A stretch of DNA of 64,000 nt. It comes from Pyrenula massariospora (lineage: Eukaryota > Ascomycota > Eurotiomycetes > Pyrenulales > Pyrenulaceae). Where the stretch lies: NCBI GenBank assembly GCA_021030905.1, contig JAGFMI010000007.1, positions 682,001 through 746,000 on the forward strand. The letters run 5' to 3'. The position numbers were made by a program, and so were the translations under genes. Below the pieces are notes generated by a model. It was not told where the DNA came from. It did not search any database and worked only from the letters and a program-made list of their open reading frames with translations. Shown here in pieces: positions 47,003 through 58,784 of the stretch. The first letter of the stretch is position 1; every line of letters starts with the position of its first letter.

Positions 47003-48550
47003 ATGTCCTCCAACCCCCCACCAGACGCCCCCCCGCCGGACGCAGACACCGAGCTCCTCCCCCTCGACGACGCCGCCGAACAAATACCATCAGACAACGA
47101 CTCCGACGTCCCCATGTCCTCAGCCTCCTCCTCCGACGAGGAGGACGAAGACGAAGTCCTCACCCTCCAAAACGACTCCCTCGCCCACTTCGCCGCCCAC
47201 ACAACCTCCCTCTTCTGCATCGCCTCGCACCCCACACACCCCTCCCTCGTCGTGACCGGAGGCGGCGACGACGTCGCCTTCCTCTGGGACAGCACGCCGC
47301 CGGACGGGCCCGTCCTGCCCAGGAGTTTTGAGAGCGGGGGTGGTGAGGGGGAAGGGAGGAGGGGCATCGAGCCGCTGCAGAAGCTGGGCGGGCATACGGA
47401 TTCGGTGAATGCGGTTGCGTTTACGCTGCCCCGGGGCGAGTATGTGGTGACGGGGGGGTTGGATGGGCGGTTGGGGGTTTGGGGGGCGCCCCCGACGAAT
47501 AACAAAGGGGGGGAGTGGGGGTTTGTGGGGGAGACGCAGGAGGTGGAGGAGATCAACTGGGTGGCGGCGTGTCCGCATCCCCGACGGGCGAATGTGGTTG
47601 CGCTCGGGGCGGGGGATGGGAGTGTGTGGGTGTATCAGATCGATGGAGATGCAGAGGTCAAGTTGAGTATTGTGCAGGTTTACAGACTTCACACCGGGAG
47701 TTCTACGGCGGGGGCGTGGACGAGGGATGGGACGCTGTTGGGGAGTGTGGGGGAGGATTCGGGGTTTTATGTGTATGATCCGTTTGGGGAGGCAGCGGCG
47801 GCGGGGATTTCGGCCGCCGGCTCAGGGGGCCAGGCGCTGGTGGCGTTGACGGCGAGGGATCAGAGGTTTAATGTCGAGGGAGGGTTGTATAGTCTTGCGA
47901 TTTCGCCGGGCGGGACGATCGCCGCGGTGGGAGGGGCGGAAGGGCACATCCGCATTGTTGGGCTGCCGAGGGTGGGCGCGGCGGCGAATAGCTCTAATAC
48001 CGCTGGCGCGAAAGGAGCGGGGCAAAAGGCAAAGACCGGCGGAGCACGGAAGGCTGGAGGGCCGGCGAATGTCGCTGCCGGAGCGGCGAGTGCTGGTCAG
48101 GCCGGTCAGATTCTTGCGAGCTTGCAGGCGCAGAGTGACGGGGTGGAGACGCTGAGCTTCTCGCAACCTCCCGTTACATTGCTTGCGGCGGGGAGCGTGG
48201 ATGGGAGCATTGCTTTGTTCGATGTTGCGCACCGATTTGCGGTGAGGAGACACATCAGAGAAGCGCATGAGGGGGAGGCGGTGGTGAAGGTGGAATTTGG
48301 AGATGGCAGCGACGAGAGGAGATGGAGATTAGTAAGCTCTGGGTTGGATGGCGTGGTTAGAAGTTGGGATACGAGGGGGGGAACGACGAGCGCTGGGCAA
48401 TTGGAGGCAAAAGAGTGGAAGGGCCACAGAGGTGGAGGAGAAGGTGGGGGAGTATTGGGATTTGTGATGTCGGATGTTGATGGTGGGAGAGAGCAGAGGA
48501 TTGTGACCGCAGGAGATGATGGAATCAGTTTGGTGTTCAAGGTCGATTGA
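47003..48550 (+). CDS. sqt1: WD40 ribosome-assembly chaperone Sqt1 (AAMP-like)
   Basis: Intronless, 515 residues from ATG 47003; the open frame extends upstream but this start follows a CT-rich leader and opens MSSNPPPDAPPP. An acidic Ser/Asp/Glu-rich N-terminus (to about 55) precedes WD repeats such as HTTSLFCIASHPTHPSLVVT (first blade), GGHTDSVNAVAFTLP, VNWVAACPHP-like and VTAGDDGISLVF (last). A Gly/Ala/Lys-rich insert lies at about 330-370. Sqt1 caps newly made ribosomal protein uL16 (Rpl10) in the cytosol and delivers it to the 60S subunit; the metazoan relative is AAMP. The match is based on overall blade order and the acidic start rather than on a single diagnostic residue. GC is high throughout. 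Confidence 0.8.
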   Translation: MSSNPPPDAPPPDADTELLPLDDAAEQIPSDNDSDVPMSSASSSDEEDEDEVLTLQNDSLAHFAAHTTSLFCIASHPTHPSLVVTGGGDDVAFLWDSTPPDGPVLPRSFESGGGEGEGRRGIEPLQKLGGHTDSVNAVAFTLPRGEYVVTGGLDGRLGVWGAPPTNNKGGEWGFVGETQEVEEINWVAACPHPRRANVVALGAGDGSVWVYQIDGDAEVKLSIVQVYRLHTGSSTAGAWTRDGTLLGSVGEDSGFYVYDPFGEAAAAGISAAGSGGQALVALTARDQRFNVEGGLYSLAISPGGTIAAVGGAEGHIRIVGLPRVGAAANSSNTAGAKGAGQKAKTGGARKAGGPANVAAGAASAGQAGQILASLQAQSDGVETLSFSQPPVTLLAAGSVDGSIALFDVAHRFAVRRHIREAHEGEAVVKVEFGDGSDERRWRLVSSGLDGVVRSWDTRGGTTSAGQLEAKEWKGHRGGGEGGGVLGFVMSDVDGGREQRIVTAGDDGISLVFKVD

Positions 48551-48937
48551 AAGCTTCACGAGCATCCAAGTGCTGCCTGTCACGATTTGCTGGCTTGCAT
48601 AGCGAAGGCGTTCTTTTCCGGGAAAGAGCAAAAGCAATATTGAGAGGTATGAACGGCAGTAGATGCAGCTCCTGCATGATGAGTAGCAACAGAAATAGCA
48701 ATCTTTGAAAAGAGACAAGCATTTGAACATGATTCCTACCAATCTATCGTAGGTCTTTTGGACTCTTTTCAATCGTGCAACTCCACGGTCTCAACGCCGT
48801 AAACGCCGCCCATGCTTTGAATTTAAAGCTTCCTCTTTTTGCTATTTTCCTCCACGAGCCTCTTGTAAATCTTTTTATTTTCGACGGCTTCTCCGTGTTT
48901 CCCCATTTCAGGCTTTTACTCCCGTCCTCTCTCTTAC

Positions 48938-49293
48938 TCAATGCCCTCCTCCATGACCTTCGGCCTCGCCGTGTCCTTCCCCGTGCCCGTGATCGTCTTT
49001 CAAGAACAATTGCTCATATATCAGGTAGCCAGCAAAAGCGACCGTCGCCGTTCCCAGTCCCGGTAGTGAGCGAGAGTATCTGTTCCATCGAGTAAAGGGT
49101 CCAGTATAACGCCAGGCTTCGCTGTAGAAGCACGTGAATGTTAGTTCTAAATAGCTGAGGACTAAGTTGAGAGGAAGAAGAGAGAGGCACACTATCTAGC
49201 CCAGGGATCCCTCTTTGCCCACTCGCTCTTTGGATTAGAAGCGCGTCTAAGCTCCTTTATGTCGAACCCGGTGGGGTTCGAAGGTTCTGACAT
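48938..49293 (-). CDS. NADH:ubiquinone oxidoreductase (complex I) B12 / NDUFB3-like subunit
   Basis: Two exons on the minus strand (49293-49193 and 49121-48938) separated by a 71-base intron, 94 residues. Residues 1-33 read MSEPSNPTGFDIKELRR... to KRDPWAR. The second exon gives EAWRYTGPFTRWNRY and one TM helix, GLGTATVAFAGYLIYEQLF, then a His/Gly/Glu-rich tail (HGHGEGHGE). This is the single-span accessory subunit of the inner-membrane arm of mitochondrial complex I. It is convergent with the Sqt1 gene and divergent from the Caf1 gene, with 448 bases between the two start codons. Confidence 0.92.
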
Positions 49294-49741
49294 TGTGATT
49301 TCGGACTGGTGCTCGAAGGTTGAGGTATTATGGTAGGGGTTATTGAGAAGTGCGTATGAGTATCACTTGCTGTACTTAGCAGTTGATGCTCCTGATTTTC
49401 GGCGAGCGTGAACTGGGTCGAGGTCGTTGTAAAGCGGTGCTTTCTCCAATTGTCCGCCGCGAAGCTTCACAGTTGGGGGAAAGTTTAGCCGTGCCGAACC
49501 TTGCTTCCGCAGACCAACCATCAAAGCTTCCGCTCTTCACATTAATACGGTTGAGCACGATATTTTCGAGAACCCGCGGTACAGCAAGAAGATATGCATT
49601 TTGCACCATATTCGAAGGTTTAAACTACCAGCACTCAAGTCCCTCAGCCTGCTCGCAACTATCCTACTTTAGTCTCTGTCCTCCCCGCAACATGCTACGC
49701 TAATCGCACAAAGTTCACTCTCTCCTCCGCTGTTTGGGAAG
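49294..49741. promoter_or_regulatory. Shared divergent promoter region of the NDUFB3-like and Caf1 genes
   Basis: 448 bases lie between two divergent start codons. CT-rich runs occur next to the Caf1 start (about 49700-49735). No individual site can be named. Confidence 0.45.
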
Positions 49742-51281
49742 ATGGCTCGTAATCCTCCAGGCCGATATGGACCGTTCTCGCATGGGCAACCACCTCACAT
49801 CCAACACCATGCAAGCGCGCAGCAACACCATACTGCACAAAATCAGCATGGCCTACCCCATTCTTCGATGGCCGGACACCTTGGGTTTGGACCCAACAAC
49901 CCTAGCTCGACGGTCAACAATCCCTTCACGACATTCGGCAACGGTGTGAATAATGGAACCTTTGAAGGAAACGCCCTACAGCAAGCACAGCAAATGGGGC
50001 CAAGAAACATGCACATGCAACACTTCCAGAATCCAAGAGGGCCTGGTGTTGGCCAGAATGCTGTCAACGGTAGAATAGACAATGGTAATGCAAGGATACG
50101 AAACGTATGGGCTTCAAATCTAGAACAAGAGGTCGACCTGATACGACAGCTGGTGGACGACTACCCGTGGATCAGCATGGTATGCTCTCCAGCAGTTCAC
50201 TTTGGCTATTCAACAAGCTAAGACTAATCTACAGGACACTGAATTCCCCGGCATCGTTGCCCGACCCATGGGACAATTCACGTCCAAAGGCGAATACCAC
50301 TACCAAACTCTCCGCTGCAACGTTGACCTCCTCAAAATGATCCAACTCGGGCTCACTCTTTTCAACTCCAATGCCGACCTTCCCGCCGCCTCCATACCCA
50401 CCACCGACCCAAAAACAGGCGCTCCCCAGATTGTCCCATGCCCTTGCACCTGGCAATTCAACTTCAAATTCTCCCTCGAAGACGACATGTACGCCGAAGA
50501 CTCCACCGCCATGCTCAGCAAAGCCGGCATAAACTTCAAAGAGCACGACGCGGACGGCATCGACCCGCGTGACTTTGGCGCCGCGATCATGATGTCCGGG
50601 CTCGTGCTCAACGAAGACGTCCATTGGATCTCCTTCCACAGCGGCTACGACTTCGCCTACCTCATGAAGCTCCTCTGCGGCGAAGCCCCCGTCCCCGCCG
50701 AGGAAGAAGACTTCCACGCCAAGCTCGAGACCTGGTTCCCGAGCATCTACGACATCAAGTTCCTGCTCAAACACGCCTCCAAGCACCAGTCCGTCAACGA
50801 TGACGGCCACCCGCTGTCGCCGGAGGCCAAGTCCATCCTCGACACGCTCGAGCGCAAGAACGGGCTGCAGGACATCGCGGACGCGCTGGGCGTCAAGCGC
50901 GTCGGCGCCGCGCACCAGGCCGGCAGTGATTCGCTGCTCACCGGCCACGTGTTCTTCGCGATGCGCGACAAGGTGTTTGGCGGGGCCATCGACGCGGAGA
51001 AGTACGAGGGCAAGGTTTGGGGGCTGAATCCGGAGTTTGGCGGGGGGATCAATGCGGCGAGTATGTTGGGGGGAGGGGGCGTGAATAGTCGCACGCCGAA
51101 TCTGAATGGCGCGGTTATCTATGGGAATGGGGGCACGCCGCAGACGCCGGGGAGGGGGGTGGAGCGCGGGCAACAGTCGCAGCAGGAGACGCCTGGCGGC
51201 GGGATGGTGGGGGGTGGTGGGGGAGGAGGAGGGGGGACGGTTGGGGGTGGGTTTGGGCAGTTTAGCTATGCGAGGGCGTAG
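49742..51281 (+). CDS. pop2: CCR4-NOT deadenylase subunit Caf1/Pop2
   Basis: Two exons (49742-50179, 50235-51281), 494 residues. A Gln/His/Asn-rich disordered N-terminus (1-120) leads into RIRNVWASNLEQEVDLIR, the classic start of the Caf1 fold. The DEDD exonuclease residues are in DTEFPG (Asp147, Glu149), FHSGYDFAYL (Asp about 285) and HQAGSDSLLTG (with the following His-Val-Phe-Phe). The intron falls exactly before Asp147. It removes mRNA poly(A) tails as part of CCR4-NOT. The C-terminus is an unusual Gly-rich extension, with a run of nine Gly near residue 475, and third-position GC rises towards the end. Confidence 0.94.
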
Positions 51282-54200
51282 GACGCTGGGCCATCGTGGG
51301 TGCGGGGGGGATGGTGGCTGTGATTGTACAGTGCGGCTGCATGAAAGCGTGTTTTTTCACTTTTGGTTACTTGGGAAGGCTGGGGGAGTTTCGGTGCTTA
51401 GGCTCTGCTGGGTTGGGTTCGGCTGGGCGGTAAAAAGCAAGGCTTTTGCTTTTGATATGAACGATAGCACGAGCGAGCGCGCGGGTGAGGTAGAGAGTGC
51501 ATTCGCTGTCGTCGTGGTTGTGGTTTATTTTGCATAGTTGTTTACTTGAGTTAATTTGAGAAGTTGGTGTGGCGCGGTGGTGCGCTAGTTGGTAATTTTG
51601 ATGCTGTGGTTGTGGATTTCTCGATAAATTCTTTCTTGAGCGGATTGTCTGTAGGGGGTTGAGGATGGAGTCCCTGCCACGGCTTTGCCCTTTTAGGGTT
51701 TGACGTGGTTGCTTTCAGTGCATGAGTGAGAAGGTAAGGAGGGTGTTGTATTGTGTTGCGTTGCGTTTTGAAGATGAGATCGTCGGCCGAATCTCAGAAT
51801 GAGGAGAAAATTTCATCTACTTGCTTTGCTTACCTGCTTGTGGAATTCAGTCCTGTTTTCCCAAAGAGAGAAGGATGTTGAGGTTGTATGATTGCATGTA
51901 TGTAGAGGGGATAAGCCCGGCGAGGTTTGAGAGGTAAAGTGGGCACGGAATTACCAGAGGGCTAGGTAGGTCGACGGTAAGGCTTTCGAGCAGACATCTA
52001 TTTTTCTTTAATTGGGGAGGTAGTTTGTGGGGTCTGGACGGTATTTGGTACTCAATAGATCAGCGACTCCGTTGGAGGTCGCATGGTGAGCTCTGTGGGA
52101 TAGGAGGACCTGGATTAGGTGTTTGTGAAGTCTAACCTGGCTTAGGGATTGGAAGACCTATGGCGTGTGTTGGGGGTCTCTGGTTTGGCGGACAATGGAA
52201 GAAGGCTCCGTGGAGAGACTCAGCATGTGAGTTCCCACCTTCCTAGAGGGTCGTTGTTGGATGATCCTCCACATTTTGCGAGGAAATTGGTAAAGGCCCG
52301 ACTATACGCTTTCAGACACGAGATAAGCGATAGTTTGGTTTGTTATCAGGAAATTTTTCGTCGCCTGTGGGAGAAGCAGGAAGACCTGGACATTTGGAAT
52401 TCCGTATCTGGCAGACGACGAAAATCTACCTCACATGTAGTATCGTTTAGAGAGCTTGGGATGTTAGGTTTTGTCCACTGAAGGCGCAGCGTTGTTGGAC
52501 GCCCATTCACGTCTTTGCCAAGAAATCAATGGATCTAGGGGGTAAAACAATCGGGTCGGAGAGAGGGAAACTAAACGGTCTGATGAGCGGCCCTTTGCAT
52601 TTTGGGGTACTTGACAAGAAGCCGTCGCTGCGTTTTGAGTGGGGACTGTAATGTGGATATGACGTTGCGATAAGGCTAGTGGAAGAAGCAATTATCGCGG
52701 TCTGAGCGCGCATTTGACATGTCTAGACATAACATCATAGAGGCAAGTTCAAGTAGAGGAAGGACGATGACGTAATTGGAAGCATATGAGTCTGAGATTG
52801 ATGGACAAAATAGATTACACAAAGGGAAAGGGTGAAACGAGGAAGTACAGTACAATGATAAGGATAGCAAGATACTCAAGATGGAAGGCAGAGCCTCTTC
52901 GTGCAGGTCGCGAGGCAGGGGAGCGTTGCAAGGCAGACTCGCTTCGGAGCTTATCTCAACTTACCTCGCTGGAGCTCACATGGAAGTAGGCAGTGTCAGA
53001 CATGAACAGAGTCTTCTAACCAACAGAGTAGAGGTGTCTTGTTGTCCATGACGGCGTTTGCACGGTGGACATTGCTGGATAGTCTGCGTGCATTTACTTC
53101 GCTCTCAAAAGCTGCCGGGCTACAGTAGCACGAGACGCTGGCCCTGACTTTGAGGTAGTATACAACTGTCTTCCGTCTTGAGAGGCCTCAGGATGTGTTC
53201 TCCGAAATCCAGAGAAAGCTTCGAAGTCCTGGGTTATGTATTTTGTGACGACGTTTCAGGCCGCAGAAGCCAATTCCTTGACATTTTTAAGATCTTCCCC
53301 TAAATTTAAGGACCATCAAATTGAGCAATGGCTAGGCTTCCCAGCACGACTTTGAGAGCGAATACACCATTAGACAAAGTGCAGAAGATCGTTGAAAGGT
53401 ACATCTGGTATCGATGAGGATTTTAGTTTCGGCATTATGGATGACAGCTCCGTCCACCCAGCTTCGAGAAATTCGTCCTCTGGCCATGGAACCGAGAATT
53501 AGGCCGCCGTTCTAATCTACTCTTGAACATGAAGAGCGTGGAGCTCATGGAGGGAATACGGAGCATCGTGGCTGTTCGATTTGTCGAAGCAGGGTTCTCA
53601 ATCGCGCACAGGCTGAGCGGAGGAGAAGTAGCCGGACTTTCTAGGTACATCAGAAAAGTAAAGAAAGAGCGCTTTGTCCGTAGGGCACCTCATGAAAGGA
53701 CGGCATCATTTACATTGAGGGCTCTCGGCTTCGAACCGATTCCAAACGGTAAAGTCACCGGTTGACTCCCATTTTGTCTCCAACGGGAACAGTTGAGTGC
53801 GCAGCCCTGGATCAGATCAGCAATTGCCGCAAGTCAAACAATGAGCGATGACAGAATGCAAGAGAATGGAGGGGATGAGCGAAGGGAATTGATAAGATTG
53901 CTCTTCCTACGAATAGGCGAATTTGGAACCCACAGGGGCTTGAACCATGCATGGCAGCCGACCCGTGTCATCTCTAGCCGCCGTGCGGAGGATTTCACAG
54001 TGCCTAACAGAAGGCCCACTGTGGAAGATGGGGAGGGACTTCTGCCTTACCTGGCCCGTATACTGAAATGGTCGCCGCTCCCGGTAACCGGGCGTGCTTA
54101 TAAGCTTCGGTCGTGTCGATTAGGCGGTCTCGAATCCCTAAGCTGGGCCGCGGTGGCGCCTGTGAGGATTCGCTGTCAGCCGTCGAGCGGCATCCCTCAT

Positions 54201-55681
54201 CTGGCGGAAGGATTCCCTCCTATAGTGACGACAGTGATGTGAGGGGCGAAAGGTCGAATAATTGTTGGAGAGATTGGGAAAGACTGAGTACGGTTCTCAG
54301 AAGCTAAAGAATCTTAGGAAGGCGGTCTGTAGAGTCTCTGGCCGTTCTATGAGAAATAGCTGGTAGGAGAAGGGCCGGCGCTTGAACTCGGGCCCGGCTT
54401 CAAGCTCTCCCAGCGGACGCAAGGGTTTGAGCAGGACCGGCTCCCACATCAATCGATGAGCTTGGAGTAGCGACCCTATGTAAGGCGATTCAAGAGTCAC
54501 GAGAGGGATTGCATATCAAGACGAGGCTGATAGCCGGTCATGCGGCGCCTTGCATCACTTGATCATAGAGATGGCGGTCGCGCTAGGCTGATCGACAGGT
54601 CACGCAGAGATCGTGAGCATCGCGGTAGATCAAGGCAGCCTCGAGAATCTCACGTTATCAGGGCAGGAAATACATGGTGGTGAAGATATGGGGATTGGCC
54701 GATGGCCTGGCATGGATCAGGCAGCAACGCTTGGGGAAGTCCGAAGCGTTTCGTGCGACACTTTTTATGCAGCAGAGCCGCATGAGGGGGGTGGTCTTAC
54801 CGCTTTAGGAAGCAAGCGGCAGCCCGCCCGTCCAAGACGATGAGAATGAAGGGTACACCATTGGAGAGCCTTGTCGGTGGACCTCAACGGACAACACCAA
54901 GAATTGCACCAACATGCGGCTTTCTGTTCCCTTAGCTAATCTGCATACTAGAGTCCTTGGCCGAGGAGGCAACAGGATAGCTGGTGCCCAATCATCAGGC
55001 TTGGTGTGGCTTGGTTGGAAACATGGATCAATAGAGAGGAGGAAGGATAGGGAAAGGTTAGGCATCATTGGTCACAGGAGACTAGGGTCGAAAGGTCGCC
55101 TACTTCTGACCTGAGTCACTGGCCGTGCAGCCGCTGCGGCACGGGAATGTTGACTCTGCTGCCTTCTACCAAGGACAAAGCATCAATATAAGCATTTGGG
55201 CTTGTAGATCGAGGCGAGCGTGGAAGATCGATGCTGGGCACCGTGGCGTGACGATAGCAAATGTATTGAGGCTGCTGAGATCTGGTCATACACCCTGGAT
55301 GGTCGATGTAAGGAGCCTTGATGAGGCTCAATTTGAGGGTGGGTAACAAGTCTCGCGTGATTGTAACCTCTAAAAGGCACGAGGCTGAGCGGAGTCGAAA
55401 AGGTATAAATAAGACGCAAAGTTCCTCCAGAATGCATGTAGCTCATGACAGTATCCCATCGCCGTGACAAATGCCCGAATAACTCCCAATCCATGCTTTG
55501 GAATTGCTTCCATTCCGTTTATCCCTAGTCAATGATTGAATGAAAGAAGGCGGGTGAATTTCAAGAAAAGAGCTTAAGCTGCACCAGCTGAACAGTCAGA
55601 TCTATCTGCGACTTCATCAGCCAACACCATCGATAAAGTTCGAGGGCAGCGACATGGCATACTGGTGTTCAAAATTCTAGC
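51282..55681. other. Gene-poor stretch
   Basis: 4.4 kb. The first few hundred bases are probably Caf1 3' UTR, T/G-rich. Beyond that only short frames without motifs occur on either strand. No transposon, tRNA or repeat family was recognised. Confidence 0.4.
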
Positions 55682-55816
55682 TCATCGTTGGATGTAGGTG
55701 CAATATCCGCAGCGCTGATGGTAGCAGTTTGAGCAGTACGAATTGTTGGCAATATTTTGTGGACCGTCTCCGCAATGGCAGCAGATGAAATAAGTGTTCC
55801 GCGACCTGCCAGCCAT
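55682..55816 (-). CDS. Small Cys/His-rich protein, zinc-ribbon-like module (copy A)
   Basis: 44 residues from ATG 55816 (the frame is open to an upstream ATG at 55972, which would add 52 residues of no clear character). Nearly the whole chain is one module: ICCHCGDGP, then CSNCYHQRCGYC. The spacing is C-C-x-C-x2-GP...C-x2-C-x-H-x2-C-x2-C and could bind zinc. The same module occurs in the minus-strand frames at 58389-58784 (twice) and 59851-60234. I know of similar short fungal proteins but no function. An upstream exon cannot be ruled out. Confidence 0.45.
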   Translation of the reverse strand: MAGRSRNTYFICCHCGDGPQNIANNSYCSNCYHQRCGYCTYIQR

Positions 55817-58388
55817 TGTTGACCCTCGGACTGACGGGATACCGTGCGCTCTGCAGACCTGGGCGCCATGGCGTGGCAAAGTAGGCGGGCTCTCTTGGGC
55901 GATGCCGGCGGCTAGCAAGACAACAACTTCATGCGTCAGTTGTACTGGTTTCGGTGGAGAAGAGATTCCCATCGCAGGTGAAATGTAACTGTGAGTGCTA
56001 TGACGATTGAGCCAAGATGAATGAGAAGAGATCTGTTTGATTTCTGAGTTGTTGTCCTTGTCATGGTGACATCAATGACAATTTATCCTGAAGAGAGTGA
56101 GTGGGATTCTTCGTCTTCTGCACAGGCGATGACTGACACTGCCTTCGCCCTGCAGCATATTTCAAGGCATCCTCTGTGATTGATTCGTTGTACTTAGGAA
56201 AACGATTCGGAGTGCGTCGTTTTTCACCGCGAGTGGCTGGCAGAGTGGGCCCGGATAGAGTCATTTTCGGAGCCTAGCGAGAACGGAGAACATATGAAAA
56301 CTTCCGACCCAAGAGATGTTTCGGCACGTGGGTATGAAACTCTCCCAAACTAGCGGTTATGCACGGGCGTCTGAGGCTTGTAGGTGTTCGTAGACAAGTG
56401 CTAGGTTGATGAGAAACCGGCGTTCGTGCCAGGCTTGAAGAACGAGCGACCCAGTCCTGAGGAACTGTTCCCAAATGTTCAAGCATCCCTGGAGGCTATG
56501 AGGGCTGCATTTTCCCTTTCTGTGCAGCGATTCGCCGGGGAGAAAAATAGGTCCCTTGGCTACCTTCCAGACGGGTCCGCAAAAAGAGCCGGAGCCAAGT
56601 AGCCTAGTGGCAGTGATTCAGCAATATTATCAATTCCCGTCCACTGCGGTCTCTGGTTGGCCTCCTCGCTATTTCAATTCTCGGAGCTGGCCGTAATCGA
56701 CATGAGAAATCCCAAACCTCATCGCCTTTAAACCTTGCACGGTGAGCAGGAGAGAGAGAAGGTGCTGCAGCAGAGCCAACTAACAGGGGTACGGATTTAG
56801 TCAATCCTTATGGAGGGTGGCATTCAGGCAACAAGAAAGTCAGAAGACTATATGACAGGAAATGAACCACGGCGAAATTGCGCAAACGAAATCAAGCACT
56901 AGGCAAAGCGAGATTTGATGTGAAAGTTTAGCAGAGAGCACTATGTGCCATTTTGGCATATAGTACTAGTAGTACGAATTGTGAATAGCATTCATGGACT
57001 CGAACACAATGAAAAGCACCTCCGTCGTATGCATGAGAGTCTCTCAAAACCGGCAGGCAGCACCGCAACCAAGCACTCCAGTCTTGGCATCATGAGGGCC
57101 GATCTAGCGGGGCTGTCGCATTGAAGAAATGCACGTGCATCCATTTTGACAATCCGTCATCTTTTCGAATTGACTCAGGGTGTCGGTGTTGTTGTCGACC
57201 CAAAAGGCAAATGGGGCGACGTCTGCCGAAGGACCGCGACTTCGTAAAAAACCTGCCAAGCCACTTGCCTGCTGAGGTAAGGCGTCTTGGTGGTCCGCGT
57301 GTAACCATCAGATTCTTTTAGTCCCCGAGAGCCGTTAGCAAAGGCAACGCCGCTTGTTTTGGCGGACGAAAAATATGGACATCAGCATCCCGACCGCTCA
57401 GGAACCAAGGTTGACAGAGGCGGACGGAGGATCATCTAATAGGCTGACGCGAGGCGCGATTTGGGCGTTCTCCCCGCTGGTGGGCGAACGGCGGCGTTTG
57501 CCTTACACTTGCTGTAGGTAGGCAGTTGCCTAACAAGTAGATCAAGGACGACACCGATGGGAAGATGTTGCCCTCCGAATAATTTGCTCTCCATGCCTTT
57601 GCTGAAGGAAGTAGTGCAAAGGTCTGTTCGTGTGCTTCAGGTTCTTACATGGTCGTCTGCTTTGGCGGTGTGCGTGATGGCGCTGACCTCCGCCCTGCAG
57701 GCGGAAAGCGTGTGTCAACGACCGCTCCTCGGTTACGACGGCGCTGTGAAAGCTCTGACATTTTCGATCAAGTGGCTAATTATTGTCTCATAATGGCAAT
57801 GGAAGCCTTGAATCTCAACGATGAGCAAAGACAATGTTGACAGCAAGGGCAGGGTAGATCACCGTTGTTGATTTAAGCTATTCTAGTGGCGGTGGCGGTC
57901 AGGAGGCGATTGTGAGACTCAGATGAAATGCAAGGTACGGATTACTATGCACCAAGAGTACAGATTAAGAGGAGCGACCAGCCGCTTCCTCCATTTTTGA
58001 GCCACAGTCATGGAGAAGGCTGCGAGATCATGTGCAATTGATTTTGGAGATGCCGTGCAAAAGGACGGCCACGGCTTGTACCTCCCCCTCAACGTTTCTA
58101 TATAAGGTAGAAATAACGCCAACCTTCTTTACTAATGACCCGTCGCTATGCCGCGTAATTCCAGTAAACATTCAAAATGCGTTCGCTCGAGGACTCTAAA
58201 TTTGAGAATGGAAGCGCTCGGCAATCGATCCACTTTCCGCCATTACTGTGAGCTTCAGTCGTCCTTCGGCCTGTGTCATTGGGACTAGGAATCTTGTCGG
58301 AGACAGTAGGAGCGACACTGGGATGAATTTCAGCAGCAATGCTAATAAGGAGTCTATGATGCGTACCGCTCGCAGCAACCTTCCATAG
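55817..58388. other. Gene-poor stretch
   Basis: 2.6 kb, no gene recognised. One short frame at 57557-57793 (+) contains a hydrophobic segment but no cleavable signal peptide in a normal position. Confidence 0.35.
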
Positions 58389-58784
58389 CTACCCACCAGC
58401 GCAGTAACGACAACGGTGCCCACAAGCGAGACATCCGCCGTACACATAGTATGGTCCGTCGCCACACTCACAGCAATAAGTCGAGCCGTGCTTGTGGGGA
58501 CGAAGTGTCAGATCGAGAGACTTGTGGACGTCTGAGGTTGGGAGCGGTTCGGCTTGAAGTTCGATGACAGAGGTGGGAGGCAGAAAATGGGTAGCGAGCA
58601 GAGGGTAGTTCATCTCCTTGTGAGTTTGTCGAGATCTTGAAGAGGCTGATGCGTTGATACAAATGTGCGTGCAGCAGGGTTGCTTGCAGCCCGCATGGCC
58701 ACACTCTAGACAGGATGGATAGAAATCGACTGACATTGGGCCGAAGCCGCAGCGATGGCAGCACCAGTGTGTTGCAAAGCCCAT
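58389..58784 (-). CDS. Cys-rich protein with two zinc-ribbon-like modules (copy B)
   Basis: Intronless, 131 residues from ATG 58784. Two copies of the Cys/His module sit at the two ends: HWCCHRCGFGP with CLECGHAGCKQPCC (residues 7-38), and YCCECGDGP with CLACGHRCRYC (about 102-128), joined by a Ser/Thr/Pro-rich linker. No signal peptide or TM helix is seen. Sixteen or so Cys in 131 residues, with the shared C-C-x(1,2)-C-x2-GP start and C-x2-C-G-H core, argue for a real, probably zinc-binding protein rather than a chance frame. The duplication inside one ORF and its relation to copies A and C suggest a local family. Function unknown. Confidence 0.6.
   Translation of the reverse strand: MGFATHWCCHRCGFGPMSVDFYPSCLECGHAGCKQPCCTHICINASASSRSRQTHKEMNYPLLATHFLPPTSVIELQAEPLPTSDVHKSLDLTLRPHKHGSTYCCECGDGPYYVYGGCLACGHRCRYCAGG

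Noticed and set aside
50229-51173. 314-codon frame on the minus strand
   Set aside because: Antisense of the Caf1 exon 2, which has all DEDD motifs; the reverse frame has no motif.
54100-54140. CTCGAATCCC string resembling a tRNA T-arm
   Set aside because: No matching acceptor stem, D-arm or anticodon stem could be folded around it by eye.
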